From Geobacteraceae bacterium (lineage in GTDB: Bacteria; Desulfobacterota; Desulfuromonadia; Geobacterales; Geobacteraceae): a stretch of 63,746 bases of DNA. This document shows positions 18,301-28,352 of the stretch, piece after piece; the first letter of the stretch is position 1, and each line of letters opens with the position of its first letter. A program made the position numbers and the translations under genes. The notes beneath the pieces are model-generated. The model ran no database searches and was not told the DNA's origin. It saw only the letters and a program-made list of their open reading frames with translations. The DNA is taken from positions 1 through 63,746 of the forward strand of contig JAMXLF010000090.1 of assembly GCA_024281055.1 (NCBI GenBank), written 5' to 3'.

Positions 18301-18959
18301 ACTGGACGGGCAATCTCCTGGCCGGGGATACCTGGGCGAACGGCTCAGGGAAAATGATACAGGGGGTCACTGACCCGGCGAACCCCCTGTACCTCGCCGC
18401 GCCGAAGTCGGCCCACGACGGCACCGTGACCGTAACGTACGCCGCTCCTTCATGGCTATCGTACAACAGCGGCAATCCTTCGGTTGTTGCCACCTTCCAG
18501 AAAGCGCCCGCACCCAGTATCACTATACTCAAGTCGGTTCGTCCGATTTCGGACCCGGTAAACGGCACTTCCAACCCGAAGAACGTGCCGGGTGCACTGC
18601 TCGAATATACCCTTTTGGTCACCAACTTCGGTAATGGTGCGACAGACGGGAATTCGCTGGTGATCAGCGACGCACTTCCGTCCTCGGTAGCAATGATCGT
18701 CAATGGTAGTCCCGTTTCTTGTGTCGACGGCACCCCGGCAAGCGGGCTCACCTTTAACTGTGGAGTGTATAACGACGGAACGGATCAGGTTTTCTTTTCC
18801 CGGGACGGCAGCAGCTGGAATTATACCCCGGTTCCGGGAGCAAATAATTCAGACCCGCTCGTCCGTTATCTGAAGGTAGTCCCTGCCGGACAGTTTAACG
18901 GGACAAGCGGTGGTGGCAATCCCAACTTCACCATCTCGTTCAGGGCGATCATAAACTAA
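15384..18959 (+). CDS. Large MshQ-like (DUF6701) surface adhesin
   Basis: The 1191-residue product starts at the second ATG, nine bases after GGAG; the first ATG at 15375 is too close to it. A signal peptide ends near HGA. Residues about 35-235 form a collagen/adhesin-like beta domain, then two Ig-like repeats each begin with LDHF(V/T)(I/V). The middle resembles DUF6701 of MSHA biogenesis protein MshQ (VGRFVPDHF, FTYIGQQFGY). The last ~150 residues are a DUF11 module (SDPVNGTSNPKNVPGALLEY) ending FRAIIN, shared with the 2146-residue protein at 39787-46227. It is probably exported to the cell surface. No pilus genes adjoin it, and no riboswitch-like leader was seen. Confidence 0.75.
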   Translation: MKQSTGLQPMLVSLALALLLLAHSLLAPAVHGATITYQGSITYTSASGNVTSFSLTKPAATRVTDVLVAQITIKGTGIAITPPAGWTQVFATSNGLTQYIYYKVATDSEPASYTWTISPARVVAAGLALYRGVTSNTAAIINASGAQTQGGVNGSITAPSITATVANTMLLAFFAGASNTTITANSPLTGQYSLNNGGTNVADGAGYQLLTAAGATGTRTATVRKGAKLAGSGNAVGQMVALAPSSLDHFVIEAVGGGSLPAQMQRTPFNVQIRAVDSSGATVTSYGGKVTVSSTGTLSAGSGTTGTFVNGVLTPWSLAYSNFGSFTITVTDYTIPTITGSAAVTVNPILDHFTVQATGGGSIPNQTTGVPFSILITAQTSANTTFTSFTGTVTITSTGTLDAGGGTTASFTGGVLTQSVTISNAGTWTITATQTSGTATGTSNSFSVGTVGDFNVFESSLPAGTVNGYIGTKIAGVPFGLDVIAVNTTTNTVNTSFNDSVKVEILGSTRTGISVGANSCPTNSADYTVLQTVSSAPITNGRSTVNFAAVADVWRESRVRVTYPASGTPTTVVCSDDVFAIRPSFLAVAVTDGNWQTAGTTRALANTAAAGGAVHKAGQPFTITVTAYNGAATPAVTGNYTVNYTPSPAVQTLACQLPTGCVNGALNAGTWTVTGPGVVQTATAAYSEAGTFSLALHDLAFASDDTGDPVSPAIYPVPQGGGALGVGRFVPDHFVLAANNAPIFRTFNTTDASCSTPVSPDTARAFTYIGQQFGYATTPQLLVTAQNAANATTANYSGTLWKINPAADVTQTYVNTPIPPDTPPPLTSQLQTPTAAPSGGGAGIVTANGADLLSFTRTPLTPQGTFNADISLAVNVQDSSESAVSGNGTILSTGAVTFDGTSGNGIDFDSGDLFIFGQLEFPPPAPVGLATLPLNIPIGVQWYDDIDYSPGQFVITDNDYCTTYGSANVSLSNWTGNLLAGDTWANGSGKMIQGVTDPANPLYLAAPKSAHDGTVTVTYAAPSWLSYNSGNPSVVATFQKAPAPSITILKSVRPISDPVNGTSNPKNVPGALLEYTLLVTNFGNGATDGNSLVISDALPSSVAMIVNGSPVSCVDGTPASGLTFNCGVYNDGTDQVFFSRDGSSWNYTPVPGANNSDPLVRYLKVVPAGQFNGTSGGGNPNFTISFRAIIN

Positions 18960-19108
18960 CCCATTCCTCCCCCGGGTGGGGAAGCGAATCTTCCTTGACA
19001 TCGCTCATCCCTTAAATTTTTATTGCTTGCCACTTCGTGGCTATGCTAGATTGATACTACCAGTTTTCCAATGTCCGGAAGGGGTGAGGGGATCGGGAGG
19101 GTACGAGC

Positions 19109-19399
19109 ATGGCGATCATGGTGCAGTTCGAAAACAAGACCTTTGGCTATGTCCGCAATGATGATCTTGACGAGTTGATCGAGACCGGCGGCATCATTTC
19201 CTTCCGCCGTTCGAGCGGCTGGGTGGAGGTCGGCAAGGATCCGGTGCGCGCAAAGCGGGGGGCGGAGTACGCCGGACCGGAGCGAAGGGGCGAAGCGGTG
19301 AAGATGCATTGCCTCAAGTGCGAAGATTTCGTCGATGCGCTCTGCAAGGCCAGCACCTGTCACTCCCGCGTCTCCCTCCAAGGGAAGAGCACCTCCTAG
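19109..19399 (+). CDS. Small conserved-looking protein with Cys cluster
   Basis: The product has 96 residues with no signal peptide. Visible elements are FGYVRNDDLDELI, ISFRRSSGWVEVG, YAGPERR near residue 55 and a C-terminal cysteine set (MHCLKCEDFVDALCKASTCHSR) that could bind metal or form disulfides. I do not recognise the family. GGGAGGG precedes the ATG, and an intrinsic terminator follows closely, so it is a single-gene unit. Confidence 0.6.
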   Translation: MAIMVQFENKTFGYVRNDDLDELIETGGIISFRRSSGWVEVGKDPVRAKRGAEYAGPERRGEAVKMHCLKCEDFVDALCKASTCHSRVSLQGKSTS

Positions 19400-19421
19400 A
19401 GGAACCCTCACCACCATCATG

Positions 19422-19449
19422 ATGGCCTGCTGCCCGCAGGCCATTTTTG
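19422..19449 (+). terminator. Intrinsic terminator
   Basis: ATGGCCTGC/GCAGGCCAT stem with a 5-base loop and a TTTTT tail, just after the 96-residue gene. Confidence 0.85.
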
Positions 19450-19563
19450 TGTCGCCTCCGCCTGATGCGTGTTTCGCAGTGCCGGACGGCGGTCTGCACA
19501 TGAACCCCCTTTCGCAGCCAACCGCCGATCCACGCCGTATCGCTCGCCAAATGTCTGCTTCCT

Positions 19564-19571
19564 GCTATACT
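19564..19571 (+). promoter_or_regulatory. Candidate extended -10 for uvrA
   Basis: GCTATACT with a preceding T gives an extended -10 (TGCTATACT) about 45 bases before the uvrA start. No strong -35 box and no convincing LexA box were seen. Confidence 0.35.
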
Positions 19572-19616
19572 TTGTCTTGGCGTCATCTCGAATGTTAATT
19601 CGCCAAATATCTCCCC

Positions 19617-22600
19617 ATGGCCAACGATTCCATTTCCATCAAGGGCGCCCGCCAGAACAACCTGAAGGGGCTCGATATAGACCTTCCCCTCGGGGAGCTC
19701 ACCGTGGTCACCGGTGTTTCCGGGTCGGGAAAGTCGTCGCTCGCCTTTGACACGGTCTACGCTGAGGGGCAGCGCCGCTACGTGGAGACCTTCTCCCCCT
19801 ATGCCCGCCAGTTCCTCGAACGGATGGACCGCCCCCGGGTCGACCGGATCGAGGGGATCCCCCCCGCCATCGCCATCGACCAGACCAATCCGGTGCGCAC
19901 CTCCCGCTCCACGGTGGGCACCATGACCGAGCTCACCGACCACCTGAAGCTTCTCTTCGCGCGGGCAGCACGCCTTTACTGCCGCGGCTGCGGGCGCCCT
20001 GTTACGCGGGACACTCCCGATGCCATTGCCGATGAGCTGCTTGACCGTACGGGGGGGAATGCGACCGCGTCGGTCCTGGTCACTTTCCCGGTGCCAGTTC
20101 CGGCGAACTTCACCGCCGGGGAGGTGAAGGGGTTCCTGGCCGGCCAGGGGTATACCCGCATCCATCGGGAGGAAGAAGGAACGCTGGAGGTGGTCCAGGA
20201 CCGGGCGCCACTTGCCCCGGGCAGCCGGGCGCGGCTGGTGGAAGCCCTGGAAGCGGCCCTTGCGGTCGGTCGGGGGCGGGTCACCGTCTACCCCCTCGCT
20301 GCCGGCGGCGCGCCGGGAAAGCCGTGGCGCTTTTCCAGCGACCTCCACTGCCCCGACTGCGACATTTTCTACGGCGATCCCCAGCCGAACCTCTTCTCCT
20401 TCAATTCCCCCATCGGCGCCTGTGGGACCTGCCGCGGCTTCGGCCGGGTGATCGGCATCGACTACGGCCTCGTCGTCCCCGACGAGGGAAAGAGCCTGGC
20501 GGAGGGGGCTGTGCGTCCCTGGCAGACGGAGAGCTACCGGGAGTGCCAGGACGACCTGCTGAAGTTCGCGAAGAAGCGCCGGGTCCCGGTCGACGTTCCC
20601 TGGCGAAAGCTCTCCCCGGCGCAGCGGGAGTGGATCATCGAGGGGGAGGGGTCGTGGGAGGAGGGGCTCTGGTACGGGGCGCGGCGCTTCTTCGACTGGC
20701 TCGAAACGAAGAGCTACAAGATGCACATTCGCGTTCTCCTCTCCAAGTATAGAGCCTACACCCCCTGTCCCGCCTGCGGGGGTGCACGCCTCAAGCCGGA
20801 GGCGCTCCTCTGGCGCCTGGGGACGAGGGAGGAAGCCGACCGGGTCCTTTCCCCGGCGCAACGCTTCCAGCCGGTGGAGGCGACCTTCATGACCAAGGTC
20901 CTCCTGAAGCTTCCCGGACTCACTATCCACGACGTGATGCTCCTCCCCATCGACCGCTGTCTGGCCTTCTTCGCCCATCTGCGCCTTCCCGCCCCCCTCG
21001 ACGAGGCGGCCCGGCTTCTCCTCGACGAGATCCGCACCCGGCTCGGCTACCTCGCCGAGGTGGGGCTCTCCTACCTCACTCTCGACCGCCAGTCCCGCAC
21101 CCTCTCCGGCGGTGAGGTGCAGCGGATCAACCTCACCACGGCCCTCGGCACCTCGCTGGTCAACGCCCTCTTCGTCCTCGACGAGCCCTCCGTCGGCCTC
21201 CACCCCCGCGACATGGGGCGAGTGATCGGGGTGCTCCGGCGGCTGCGCGACGCCGGGAACACCCTCCTTGTCGTGGAGCACGATCCCCAGATGATGCTTG
21301 CCGCCGACCGCATCCTCGACCTCGGCCCCGGCCCCGGCGAACGGGGGGGCGAGATGGTCTTCTACGGCACGCCGGCGGAGCTCCTGCGGGCGAAACATTC
21401 CCTCACCGGGGCGTACCTTTCCGGGAAGAAGAGGGTGGACGACGGGAGGGGAGCTCCGGCTCCCTCCCGTGACAAGGGGAGGGGTGGGGAGGGGTTTCTC
21501 GAAATCCTCGGCGCCTCCGCCCACAACCTGAAAGGGATCGACGTCCGGATTCCCCTCAACCGTCTGGTCTGCATCACCGGCGTCTCCGGCTCGGGAAAGT
21601 CCACCCTCGTCGAGGAGATCCTCTGCCGGGGACTCCTGAAGCGCTTCGGCAGGCCGACCGAGGCGCCGGGGGCCTGTCGCGGGATCAGGGGGCACAAACG
21701 GCTCGCCGAGGTGGTCATGGTCGACCAGTCTCCCATCGGCCGCACCACCCGTTCCAACCCGGCGAGCTACGTGGGGGCCTTCGATCCCATCCGCAAGCTC
21801 TTTGCCGCCGAGCCCCTGGCGAAGGAACGGGGGTACACCGCCGGCACCTTCAGCTTCAACGCCGGGAGCGGCCGCTGCCCCACGTGCGGCGGCAACGGCT
21901 TCGAGCACGTGGAGATGCAGTTCCTCGCCGACGTCTACCTCCGGTGTCCCGACTGCGACGGCAAGCGCTACCGCCCCGAGGTCCTCGAAGTGAGCCTCTT
22001 TGACCCCGAAGGGGAGAAGCCGGTCTCGGTGGCCGATGTCCTGGAGATGACCGTTACCGAGGCGGTTGCCTTCTTCGCCGGGCGGCCGGAGGTGCTGCGT
22101 GGGCTTGAGCCCCTCGAAGCGGTGGGGCTTGGCTACCTCCGCCTGGGGCAGCCGGTACCGACCCTCTCCGGCGGAGAGGCCCAGCGCCTGAAGCTCGCCG
22201 GCCACCTGGCCGAGGCGCACCGGAAAAGAGTTTCCAGGTCTCCGGTCCCGGGTTCCGGTTCCCTGTTTCTCTTCGACGAGCCGACCACCGGGCTCCACTT
22301 TGAGGACATCGCCCGACTCCTCGCCGCCTTCCGCCGGCTCCTCGCCGCCGGGGACTCCCTGGTCGTCATCGAGCACAACCTGGACGTCATCCGCGCCGCC
22401 GACTGGCTGATCGACCTCGGCCCCGAGGGAGGGGAGGCGGGTGGGCGCGTGGTCTGTACCGGAACCCCGGCCGAGGCGGTGGCCTGCCCGGAGAGCCACA
22501 CCGGCCGTGCGCTCAAGGAGTACGACGAACAACTGGCGACCCTCGTCCGCTCCTCGCGCCGCAAGCCCGCCCATTCCCTCCGGCCGGCGCCCGCCGGGGA

Positions 22601-25205
22601 AAAGGCGATCCGGATCCACCGTGCCCGCGAGCACAACCTCCGGAACGTGGACATCACCGTCCCCCGGGAGTGCTTCACGGTCATCACGGGTGTTTCCGGC
22701 AGCGGCAAGAGCACGGTCGCCTTCGACATCCTCTTCGCCGAAGGGCAGCGCCGCTACCTGGAGTCCCTCAACGCTTACGCCCGCCAGTTCGTTCAGCCCG
22801 CCTCCCGTCCCGACGTGGATGCGGTCCTCGGCATCCCGCCGACGGTGGCCATCGAGCAGCGGACCAGCAGGGGTGGCCGCAAGAGCACCGTGGCGACCCT
22901 CACCGAGATCTACCACTTCCTGCGGCTCCTGTTTGTGAAGCTCGGGGTGCAGCACTGCCCCGACTGCGGCCTCCCCATCACCCCCCAGACCCCGGACGCC
23001 ATCGTGGCACGCCTGGCGCGCGATTTCCGCGATCGCACCATCCTCCTTCTCGCTCCCCTCGTCGTGGCCCGCAAGGGGTACTACACGGACCTGGCAAAAT
23101 GGGCGCAGGGGAAGGGGATCGACCAGCTGCGCGTGGACGGGGTCATGACCCCGACGGTGCCCTGGCCGCGCCTCGACCGTTTTCGGGAGCACACCATCGA
23201 GCTCCCTGTCGGCGAGGCGGCGGTGACGCCGTCGGGAGAGGGGGAGCTGCGGGCGCTCCTCGGCCGGGCCCTCGCCTTCGGCAAGGGGGCGGTGCGGGTG
23301 GCGGTCGAAGGCGGGGAGGAGATGCTCTTCTCCACGCTGCGTGCCTGCACCTCCTGCGGTCGCAGCTTCCCCGAGCCGGACCCGCGGCTTTTTTCCTACA
23401 ACTCGAAGCACGGCTGGTGTCCCCGCTGCTTCGGCACGGGGCTGGTGCTCCCCGGGTTCGATGCCGAGCAGAGCGGCGAGGAGATCTGGTGGAACGAGTG
23501 GTGGGAGGGGGAGGAACGGGCCTGTCCCGCTTGCGGCGGGGCACGCCTCAACCGGGAGGCCCTCGCGGTCCGCTTCCGGGGGAAGAACATCGCCGAGATC
23601 ACGGCACTCTCCGTGACCGAGGCGGCGGGCTTCGTCCGGGGGCTCGACCTTGCGGGGCGCGAAGCGGCCATCGCCCGCGACCTCGTGGCCGAGATTGAGG
23701 TGCGGCTCGCCTTCCTCGCGGAGGTTGGACTCGCCTATCTCTCCCTCGACCGGGCGGCCCCCACCCTTTCCGGCGGTGAGGCCCAGCGGATCCGCCTTGC
23801 CGCCCAGCTGGGCTCCAACCTGCGCGGCGTCTGCTACATCCTCGACGAGCCGACCATCGGCCTCCATCCCCGGGACAACCGGATGCTCCTCGCCACCCTC
23901 GCCCGGCTCGAAGGAAAGGGGAATACGGTGGTGGTGGTCGAGCACGACGAGGAGACGATCCGCCGCGCCGAGCACGTGATCGACCTCGGTCCCGGCGGCG
24001 GGGTGAACGGCGGCCGGGTGGTGGCCGCGGGGACCCTGCCCGAGGTGATGGCGGCCCCCGAGTCGGTGACCGGGCAGTTTCTCGCCCACCCCCTGCGCCA
24101 TCCCCTGGCACCGCGCCGGCCCTCTCCGGGAAAGGACGAGCCGCTGCTCACCGTGGTCGGCGCCTCACTCCACAACCTGCGGGAGCTTACCGCGGAGATC
24201 CCCCTCGGCCGGCTCGTCTGCGTGACCGGCGTGTCCGGGAGCGGCAAGAGCACCCTCGTGCGCGAGGTGCTCCACCGGAACCTCCAGCTGCTTCTGGACG
24301 GGGGGCGTAAAAAGGCAGGGGCGCAGCATGCCGCGCCCCTGCGGGGTTGCCGGGATATCCGCGGGTGGGAGGAGATCGGCCGGGTGCTGGAGGTGGACCA
24401 GACCCCCATCGGCAAGACCCCCCGCTCCTGCCCCGCCACCTATGTCGGCTTCTGGGATGCCGTGCGCAAGCTCTTTGCCGGCACTCCCGAGGCGCGGATG
24501 CGGGGCTACACCCCGTCCCGCTTCTCCTTCAACGTCGCGGGTGGACGTTGTGGGGAGTGCGAGGGGCAGGGGATGAAGACCATCGAGATGAGCTTTCTCC
24601 CCGACGTGAAGGTGGCGTGCGAGGCGTGCGGTGGGGCCCGCTTCACCCCCGAGACCCTCATGGTCCGCTTCAAGGGGAAGAGTATCGGCGAGGTCCTCGC
24701 CATGAGCGTCGACGAGGCTGTCCCCTTCTTTGCCGCCCACCCCTCGATCCAGCGTCCCTTGAGCCTCCTCCAGGAGGTGGGGCTCGGCTACCTGACCCTC
24801 GGCCAGCAGAGCCCCACTCTCTCGGGCGGGGAGGCACAGCGGATCAAGCTGGTGACCGAGCTGGCCAAGGCGAAGCCGGCTGACGCGGATCGTCGGTCCC
24901 GGGTCGCTGGTTCCAGGTCCCTGTATCTCCTCGATGAGCCCACCATCGGCCTCCATATGGCCGATGTGGAGCGGCTTGTCCGCGTCCTCCACCGCCTGGT
25001 GGCGGCTGGGAACACAGTCGTGGTCATCGAACACAACCTGGACGTCATCGCCGAGGCCGACTGGGTGATCGACCTTGGCCCTGAGGGGGGAGACGGCGGC
25101 GGCCGGGTCGTGGCCCGGGGGACGCCGGAGGATGTGGCGCAGGTCAGGAAGGGATCGCACACGGGGAGGATTCTCGGGGAGTTTCTCAGGGAACGGGGTG
25201 CATGA
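19617..25205 (+). CDS. Tandem-fused UvrA-type excinuclease subunit (1862 residues)
   Basis: This one polypeptide contains two complete UvrA copies. Canonical UvrA is about 940 residues and has two ABC modules; here there are four Walker A motifs (GVSGSGKS near residues 35, 655, 1025 and 1540) and four LSGG(E/V) signatures. The first copy spans roughly 1-960. The second begins near residue 990 with a fresh [14 protein letters not shown]. Zinc-finger cysteine pairs occur in both halves ([42 protein letters not shown]). Canonical UvrA works as a dimer in damage recognition, so this would be a covalent pseudo-dimer. A separate normal uvrA probably exists elsewhere. The ribosome-binding site is weak. 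Confidence 0.93.
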   Translation: MANDSISIKGARQNNLKGLDIDLPLGELTVVTGVSGSGKSSLAFDTVYAEGQRRYVETFSPYARQFLERMDRPRVDRIEGIPPAIAIDQTNPVRTSRSTVGTMTELTDHLKLLFARAARLYCRGCGRPVTRDTPDAIADELLDRTGGNATASVLVTFPVPVPANFTAGEVKGFLAGQGYTRIHREEEGTLEVVQDRAPLAPGSRARLVEALEAALAVGRGRVTVYPLAAGGAPGKPWRFSSDLHCPDCDIFYGDPQPNLFSFNSPIGACGTCRGFGRVIGIDYGLVVPDEGKSLAEGAVRPWQTESYRECQDDLLKFAKKRRVPVDVPWRKLSPAQREWIIEGEGSWEEGLWYGARRFFDWLETKSYKMHIRVLLSKYRAYTPCPACGGARLKPEALLWRLGTREEADRVLSPAQRFQPVEATFMTKVLLKLPGLTIHDVMLLPIDRCLAFFAHLRLPAPLDEAARLLLDEIRTRLGYLAEVGLSYLTLDRQSRTLSGGEVQRINLTTALGTSLVNALFVLDEPSVGLHPRDMGRVIGVLRRLRDAGNTLLVVEHDPQMMLAADRILDLGPGPGERGGEMVFYGTPAELLRAKHSLTGAYLSGKKRVDDGRGAPAPSRDKGRGGEGFLEILGASAHNLKGIDVRIPLNRLVCITGVSGSGKSTLVEEILCRGLLKRFGRPTEAPGACRGIRGHKRLAEVVMVDQSPIGRTTRSNPASYVGAFDPIRKLFAAEPLAKERGYTAGTFSFNAGSGRCPTCGGNGFEHVEMQFLADVYLRCPDCDGKRYRPEVLEVSLFDPEGEKPVSVADVLEMTVTEAVAFFAGRPEVLRGLEPLEAVGLGYLRLGQPVPTLSGGEAQRLKLAGHLAEAHRKRVSRSPVPGSGSLFLFDEPTTGLHFEDIARLLAAFRRLLAAGDSLVVIEHNLDVIRAADWLIDLGPEGGEAGGRVVCTGTPAEAVACPESHTGRALKEYDEQLATLVRSSRRKPAHSLRPAPAGEKAIRIHRAREHNLRNVDITVPRECFTVITGVSGSGKSTVAFDILFAEGQRRYLESLNAYARQFVQPASRPDVDAVLGIPPTVAIEQRTSRGGRKSTVATLTEIYHFLRLLFVKLGVQHCPDCGLPITPQTPDAIVARLARDFRDRTILLLAPLVVARKGYYTDLAKWAQGKGIDQLRVDGVMTPTVPWPRLDRFREHTIELPVGEAAVTPSGEGELRALLGRALAFGKGAVRVAVEGGEEMLFSTLRACTSCGRSFPEPDPRLFSYNSKHGWCPRCFGTGLVLPGFDAEQSGEEIWWNEWWEGEERACPACGGARLNREALAVRFRGKNIAEITALSVTEAAGFVRGLDLAGREAAIARDLVAEIEVRLAFLAEVGLAYLSLDRAAPTLSGGEAQRIRLAAQLGSNLRGVCYILDEPTIGLHPRDNRMLLATLARLEGKGNTVVVVEHDEETIRRAEHVIDLGPGGGVNGGRVVAAGTLPEVMAAPESVTGQFLAHPLRHPLAPRRPSPGKDEPLLTVVGASLHNLRELTAEIPLGRLVCVTGVSGSGKSTLVREVLHRNLQLLLDGGRKKAGAQHAAPLRGCRDIRGWEEIGRVLEVDQTPIGKTPRSCPATYVGFWDAVRKLFAGTPEARMRGYTPSRFSFNVAGGRCGECEGQGMKTIEMSFLPDVKVACEACGGARFTPETLMVRFKGKSIGEVLAMSVDEAVPFFAAHPSIQRPLSLLQEVGLGYLTLGQQSPTLSGGEAQRIKLVTELAKAKPADADRRSRVAGSRSLYLLDEPTIGLHMADVERLVRVLHRLVAAGNTVVVIEHNLDVIAEADWVIDLGPEGGDGGGRVVARGTPEDVAQVRKGSHTGRILGEFLRERGA

Positions 25206-25214
25206 ACAGGGCGT

Positions 25215-25832
25215 TTATTTCGCGCTGACCGTCAGGTCGTCAAAGTAGGTCACGGCATCCGCCTTGGTCCACAGGCCGATCTGGCCCGCCTCCCGGAAGG
25301 TGGTGTCCCGCACGTCCAGGTATTTTTTCCCGTCAAAGTAGCATTCGATGTGGTCGTCCGTCATGGCGACGCGGAGGGTGTGCCAACCGGGAGTGCTTTC
25401 TATCCCCGCATGGGCCAGTTCGACGCGGCCGTAGTTGTGGACCTTGTACAACAGGTAGTCACGGCTTAGCGGGTTGTAGCGGGCGACGTAGTAGTTCCGC
25501 GAGTCCTGCGCGCGCCATACGAGGCCGCCCCCTTGGTCAGTCGTGCCGTCGATGGCGCGCATCCTTACCGCCAGGTCCAGGTTGCGGTAGCGCGAGGCGG
25601 CGACAAGGGCGAGGTTGAAGGTGTCGGTGGAGCTGCGGGCCATCTGGGCCAGGACATTCGGCCTGGACGGTGCCGTGGCATCGGCCTTCACCACCCACTG
25701 CCCCGCCGTCCGGTAAAAGCCCGCCGGTGCCATGCCGGCGCTGTCCTTGTCGAAGTTCCAGTTCATTTCACCGGCAGCGGCCAGTGAGGTTGCAGCTGCC
25801 ACCAACGTTACGATGAAGAACCGCTTTGTCAT
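25215..25832 (-). CDS. Secreted LamG/DUF1080-like protein
   Basis: This 205-residue protein has a signal peptide (FIVTLVAAATSLAAAGE) and a concanavalin-like jelly-roll domain. Its motifs, GGGLVWRAQDSRNYYVARYN, GWHTLRVAMTDDHIECYFDGKKYL and ADAVTYFDDLTV, resemble the DUF1080/3-keto-disaccharide hydrolase fold. A carbohydrate-binding or structural role is likely; enzymatic activity is not evident. It sits 23 bp downstream of a lipoprotein gene on the same strand, probably as an operon, and is convergent with uvrA. Confidence 0.72.
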   Translation of the reverse strand: MTKRFFIVTLVAAATSLAAAGEMNWNFDKDSAGMAPAGFYRTAGQWVVKADATAPSRPNVLAQMARSSTDTFNLALVAASRYRNLDLAVRMRAIDGTTDQGGGLVWRAQDSRNYYVARYNPLSRDYLLYKVHNYGRVELAHAGIESTPGWHTLRVAMTDDHIECYFDGKKYLDVRDTTFREAGQIGLWTKADAVTYFDDLTVSAK

Positions 25833-25855
25833 GCTCTCACCCCTCCCTGACGTGG

Positions 25856-26485
25856 TCAGATCAGTCCCTCCTTGATCAGCTTCTCAATAACGAGCCGGGC
25901 CAGATCCTTGCTGACGGAGGTGATGTTGCCGGGCTCGGAGGATTGGAGCGTCGCCGCCCAGATAAGTTTGCCGCTGGCCACGTCGAAGAGGTTTGCCTGG
26001 ATGGTGGCGACCTCGTACGTATAGGTGGTCGGCGGTTCATAGTAGGTCGTCGATCCGTAATAGCCGTACAGGTTCCACGCGGGAAAGGCGGGCGGGTACC
26101 AGAAATTGGGGTAGCTTTCGACGTAGCCCGGCTGGTAGCCGGCTTGCTGTTCCACCTTGATCGTCTGGATGGTGAGTACCCCCTCCGCCCCGGACGTCTT
26201 GACCGCCCGTTCCATGACCTCCTTGCTGGCCTTCTCATCTTTCGCGATCAGTGTATACCCCGGCACTGCCGTAACCCCCTGCTGGCCGAGCTCGGCACTC
26301 ATGACGTCTTCGAGGACCCGGCGGGTGTTTTCGTTCCTCGTGATGTTCACCACGAGGAGCTTGTGGTACCTGTGACCGACCAGGCCGGGGTTACGCCAGG
26401 AATCGATGATGGAGGTTGCAGCACAGGATGCCAGAAGCATGAAGATGACGGGCAGTCCCAGGAGTTTCACGAAACGCGAGCGCAT
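25856..26485 (-). CDS. DUF4136-like envelope lipoprotein
   Basis: The 209-residue product has an N-terminal signal with lipobox MLLASC, so it is a probable lipoprotein. It is followed by SIIDSWRNPGLVGHRYHKLLVV and a C-terminal LIWAATLQSSEPGN...LARLVIEKLIKEGLI, typical of DUF4136-like lipoproteins of unknown function. A Tyr/Pro-rich insert (YPNFWYPPAFPAWNLYGYYG) is unusual. GGGGGAGG precedes the ATG. It is the first gene of a two-gene unit. Confidence 0.72.
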   Translation of the reverse strand: MRSRFVKLLGLPVIFMLLASCAATSIIDSWRNPGLVGHRYHKLLVVNITRNENTRRVLEDVMSAELGQQGVTAVPGYTLIAKDEKASKEVMERAVKTSGAEGVLTIQTIKVEQQAGYQPGYVESYPNFWYPPAFPAWNLYGYYGSTTYYEPPTTYTYEVATIQANLFDVASGKLIWAATLQSSEPGNITSVSKDLARLVIEKLIKEGLI

Positions 26486-26673
26486 GCACTACCTCCCCCT
26501 TTCCGATTGTAACTCAATTATACCACGCGAACGGGGTTTGCAACCGGGGGTCCTTATGGACGGATGCAGCTGCGAAAAGCGGAAAAAGATGTTCAAACCG
26601 CTGGAAATATGGTACATCAACGCTGAACCCATCTACGCGCGATAAAGCTTTTGCAGGAACCAGCGGGGGGGAA

Positions 26674-28140
26674 ATGGGGGACGGGAGCAGGACAAAAGAG
26701 GCGCTGCTGGCCGAGTTGGCTGCCTTGCGCCGGCGAGTGACCGAGCTGGAGGCGGTGAAACGGGAGTACGAGTGGGTCGAAGAGGAGTTGACCAAGGCCC
26801 ACTACTACGATCCTCTTACCGGTCTGCCGAGCAGCACTCTGTTCTTCAATCACCTGAGCCAGGCCGTTGCCCTCGCCCGGCGCAACGGGCGGCAGCTGGC
26901 GGTTCTTTTTTTCAGCCTCGACCGGCTGAGACTCATCAACGACAACCTGGGGCACCAGACCGGCGACCTCATCCTCAGGGAAGTGGCCCGCCGTGTTGCC
27001 GCTTGCCTGCGCGAGAGCGATGTCCTCGCCCGTCCCGGGAGAAACGAGTTCATGATTCTTCTGCCGGAAACCGGCCGGGCCGAGGACGTGGTGCTCGTTG
27101 CCGAGCGGATTTTCGCGGCCCTGGATGACCCGCTCGTCGTGCAGGGCCAGGAACTGGTGGTAACGGGCAACCTCGGCGTGAGCGTCTATCCCAACGACGG
27201 GGCCAGCGCCGGGCCCCTCATCCGCCATGCCTATGCAGCCATGTGCCGTGCCCGGGATGAAGGGTGCGACACCTATCGCTTTTATTCCCCCCGCCTCAAC
27301 GAACGGGCTTTCAGCCGTCTCATGATGGAGAACAGCCTCCGCATCGCCCTGCAGCGCGAGGAATTCTTCCTGTACTACCAACCCCAGATGGACGTGGCCA
27401 GTGGCCGCATCGTCGGCGTCGAGGCGCTGCTGCGCTGGCGTCATCCGGAATTGGGCCCGGTTTCGCCGGCGGAGTTCGTTCCGATCATGGAGGATATCGG
27501 CCTCATCGTCCCGCTCAGCGAGTGGGTGCTCCGAACGGCGTGTGCCCGGAACCGGGCTTTCCAAGAGGCGACCGCCACCCCCTTGCGTATGGCGGTCAAT
27601 CTCTCCCCCCGACAGCTGTATCAGCCGGACCTTGTGCACATTGTCAGACGGGTGCTGGAGGAGACGGGGCTGGAGCCGCATTGTCTGGAACTGGAACTGA
27701 CTGAGGGCGCGCTGGCCCGCAACGTGACCACGACGACCGCTACCCTCGGCGCCCTTGACAACATGGGGGTGAAGATCGCCATCGACGACTTCGGCATGGG
27801 CTATTCCTCCCTCTCCTACCTGCGGCATTTCCCCATCGATAAACTGAAGATCGACAAGACCTTCATCGATTCCATTACCACCGACCACAACAACGCGGCG
27901 ATCTCCCGGACGATTATTGCCCTGGCGCACAGCCTGCGGCTCGACGTGATCGCCGAAGGGGTTGAGACGGAAGAGCAACTGGAATACCTGCGGGCTCTCG
28001 GGTGCAACGAGGTCCAAGGCTACCTGATCAGCCATCCGGTCTGCGCCGACGACCTGTTGCGGTTCCTTGCCCCCGATACGGGTGGCGGACTGCTTCCCGT
28101 TGCCGAACGACCTCTGGATACTCTGGATATCCAGAGCTGA
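26674..28140 (+). CDS. Degenerate GGDEF-EAL protein, probable c-di-GMP phosphodiesterase
   Basis: This 488-residue cytoplasmic protein has a short N-terminal coiled coil (EALLAELAALRRRVTELEAV), a GGDEF domain and an EAL domain. The GGDEF signature reads GRNEF, so cyclase activity is unlikely. The EAL domain keeps the key motifs: EALLRW (about residue 250), NLSPRQL, ELTEGAL, IDDFGMGYSSL, KIDKTFI, VIAEGVET and QGYLISHP. It would degrade c-di-GMP; whether it acts on cGAMP is unknown. There is no sensor domain or membrane segment. Its relevance is heightened by the GEMM-type leaders 11-18 kb downstream. Confidence 0.88.
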   Translation: MGDGSRTKEALLAELAALRRRVTELEAVKREYEWVEEELTKAHYYDPLTGLPSSTLFFNHLSQAVALARRNGRQLAVLFFSLDRLRLINDNLGHQTGDLILREVARRVAACLRESDVLARPGRNEFMILLPETGRAEDVVLVAERIFAALDDPLVVQGQELVVTGNLGVSVYPNDGASAGPLIRHAYAAMCRARDEGCDTYRFYSPRLNERAFSRLMMENSLRIALQREEFFLYYQPQMDVASGRIVGVEALLRWRHPELGPVSPAEFVPIMEDIGLIVPLSEWVLRTACARNRAFQEATATPLRMAVNLSPRQLYQPDLVHIVRRVLEETGLEPHCLELELTEGALARNVTTTTATLGALDNMGVKIAIDDFGMGYSSLSYLRHFPIDKLKIDKTFIDSITTDHNNAAISRTIIALAHSLRLDVIAEGVETEEQLEYLRALGCNEVQGYLISHPVCADDLLRFLAPDTGGGLLPVAERPLDTLDIQS

Positions 28141-28352
28141 CACGTTTTGCGCCATCACGTACTCTGATGCGACTCTCCTCCGCGATGGTTCCTTCTTCCT
28201 GAGACCCTCCCTTTTTGCCGGCTCCTTGCCCCCTTCCCCTTGACCTTTGCCGGAAGTCTGGTTCAATTAAAAGAAAATGCATGCCGGCGGACAGCGCTTC
28301 TCACCTGAAGAACCCTGCCGGTTTGCCATCAGAGGCCCAAGGGAGGTTTTGC

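Noticed and set aside
19314-24101. A 4.8-kb open frame antisense to uvrA
   Set aside because: It is the mirror of GC-rich third-position codon use in uvrA. Its translation is rich in Gly, Arg, His and Glu with no domain, and the sense frame has full UvrA motifs.
28141-28352. Fur box upstream of bfr
   Set aside because: No GATAATGATTATC-like sequence seen; a weak TTGACC promoter-like box only.
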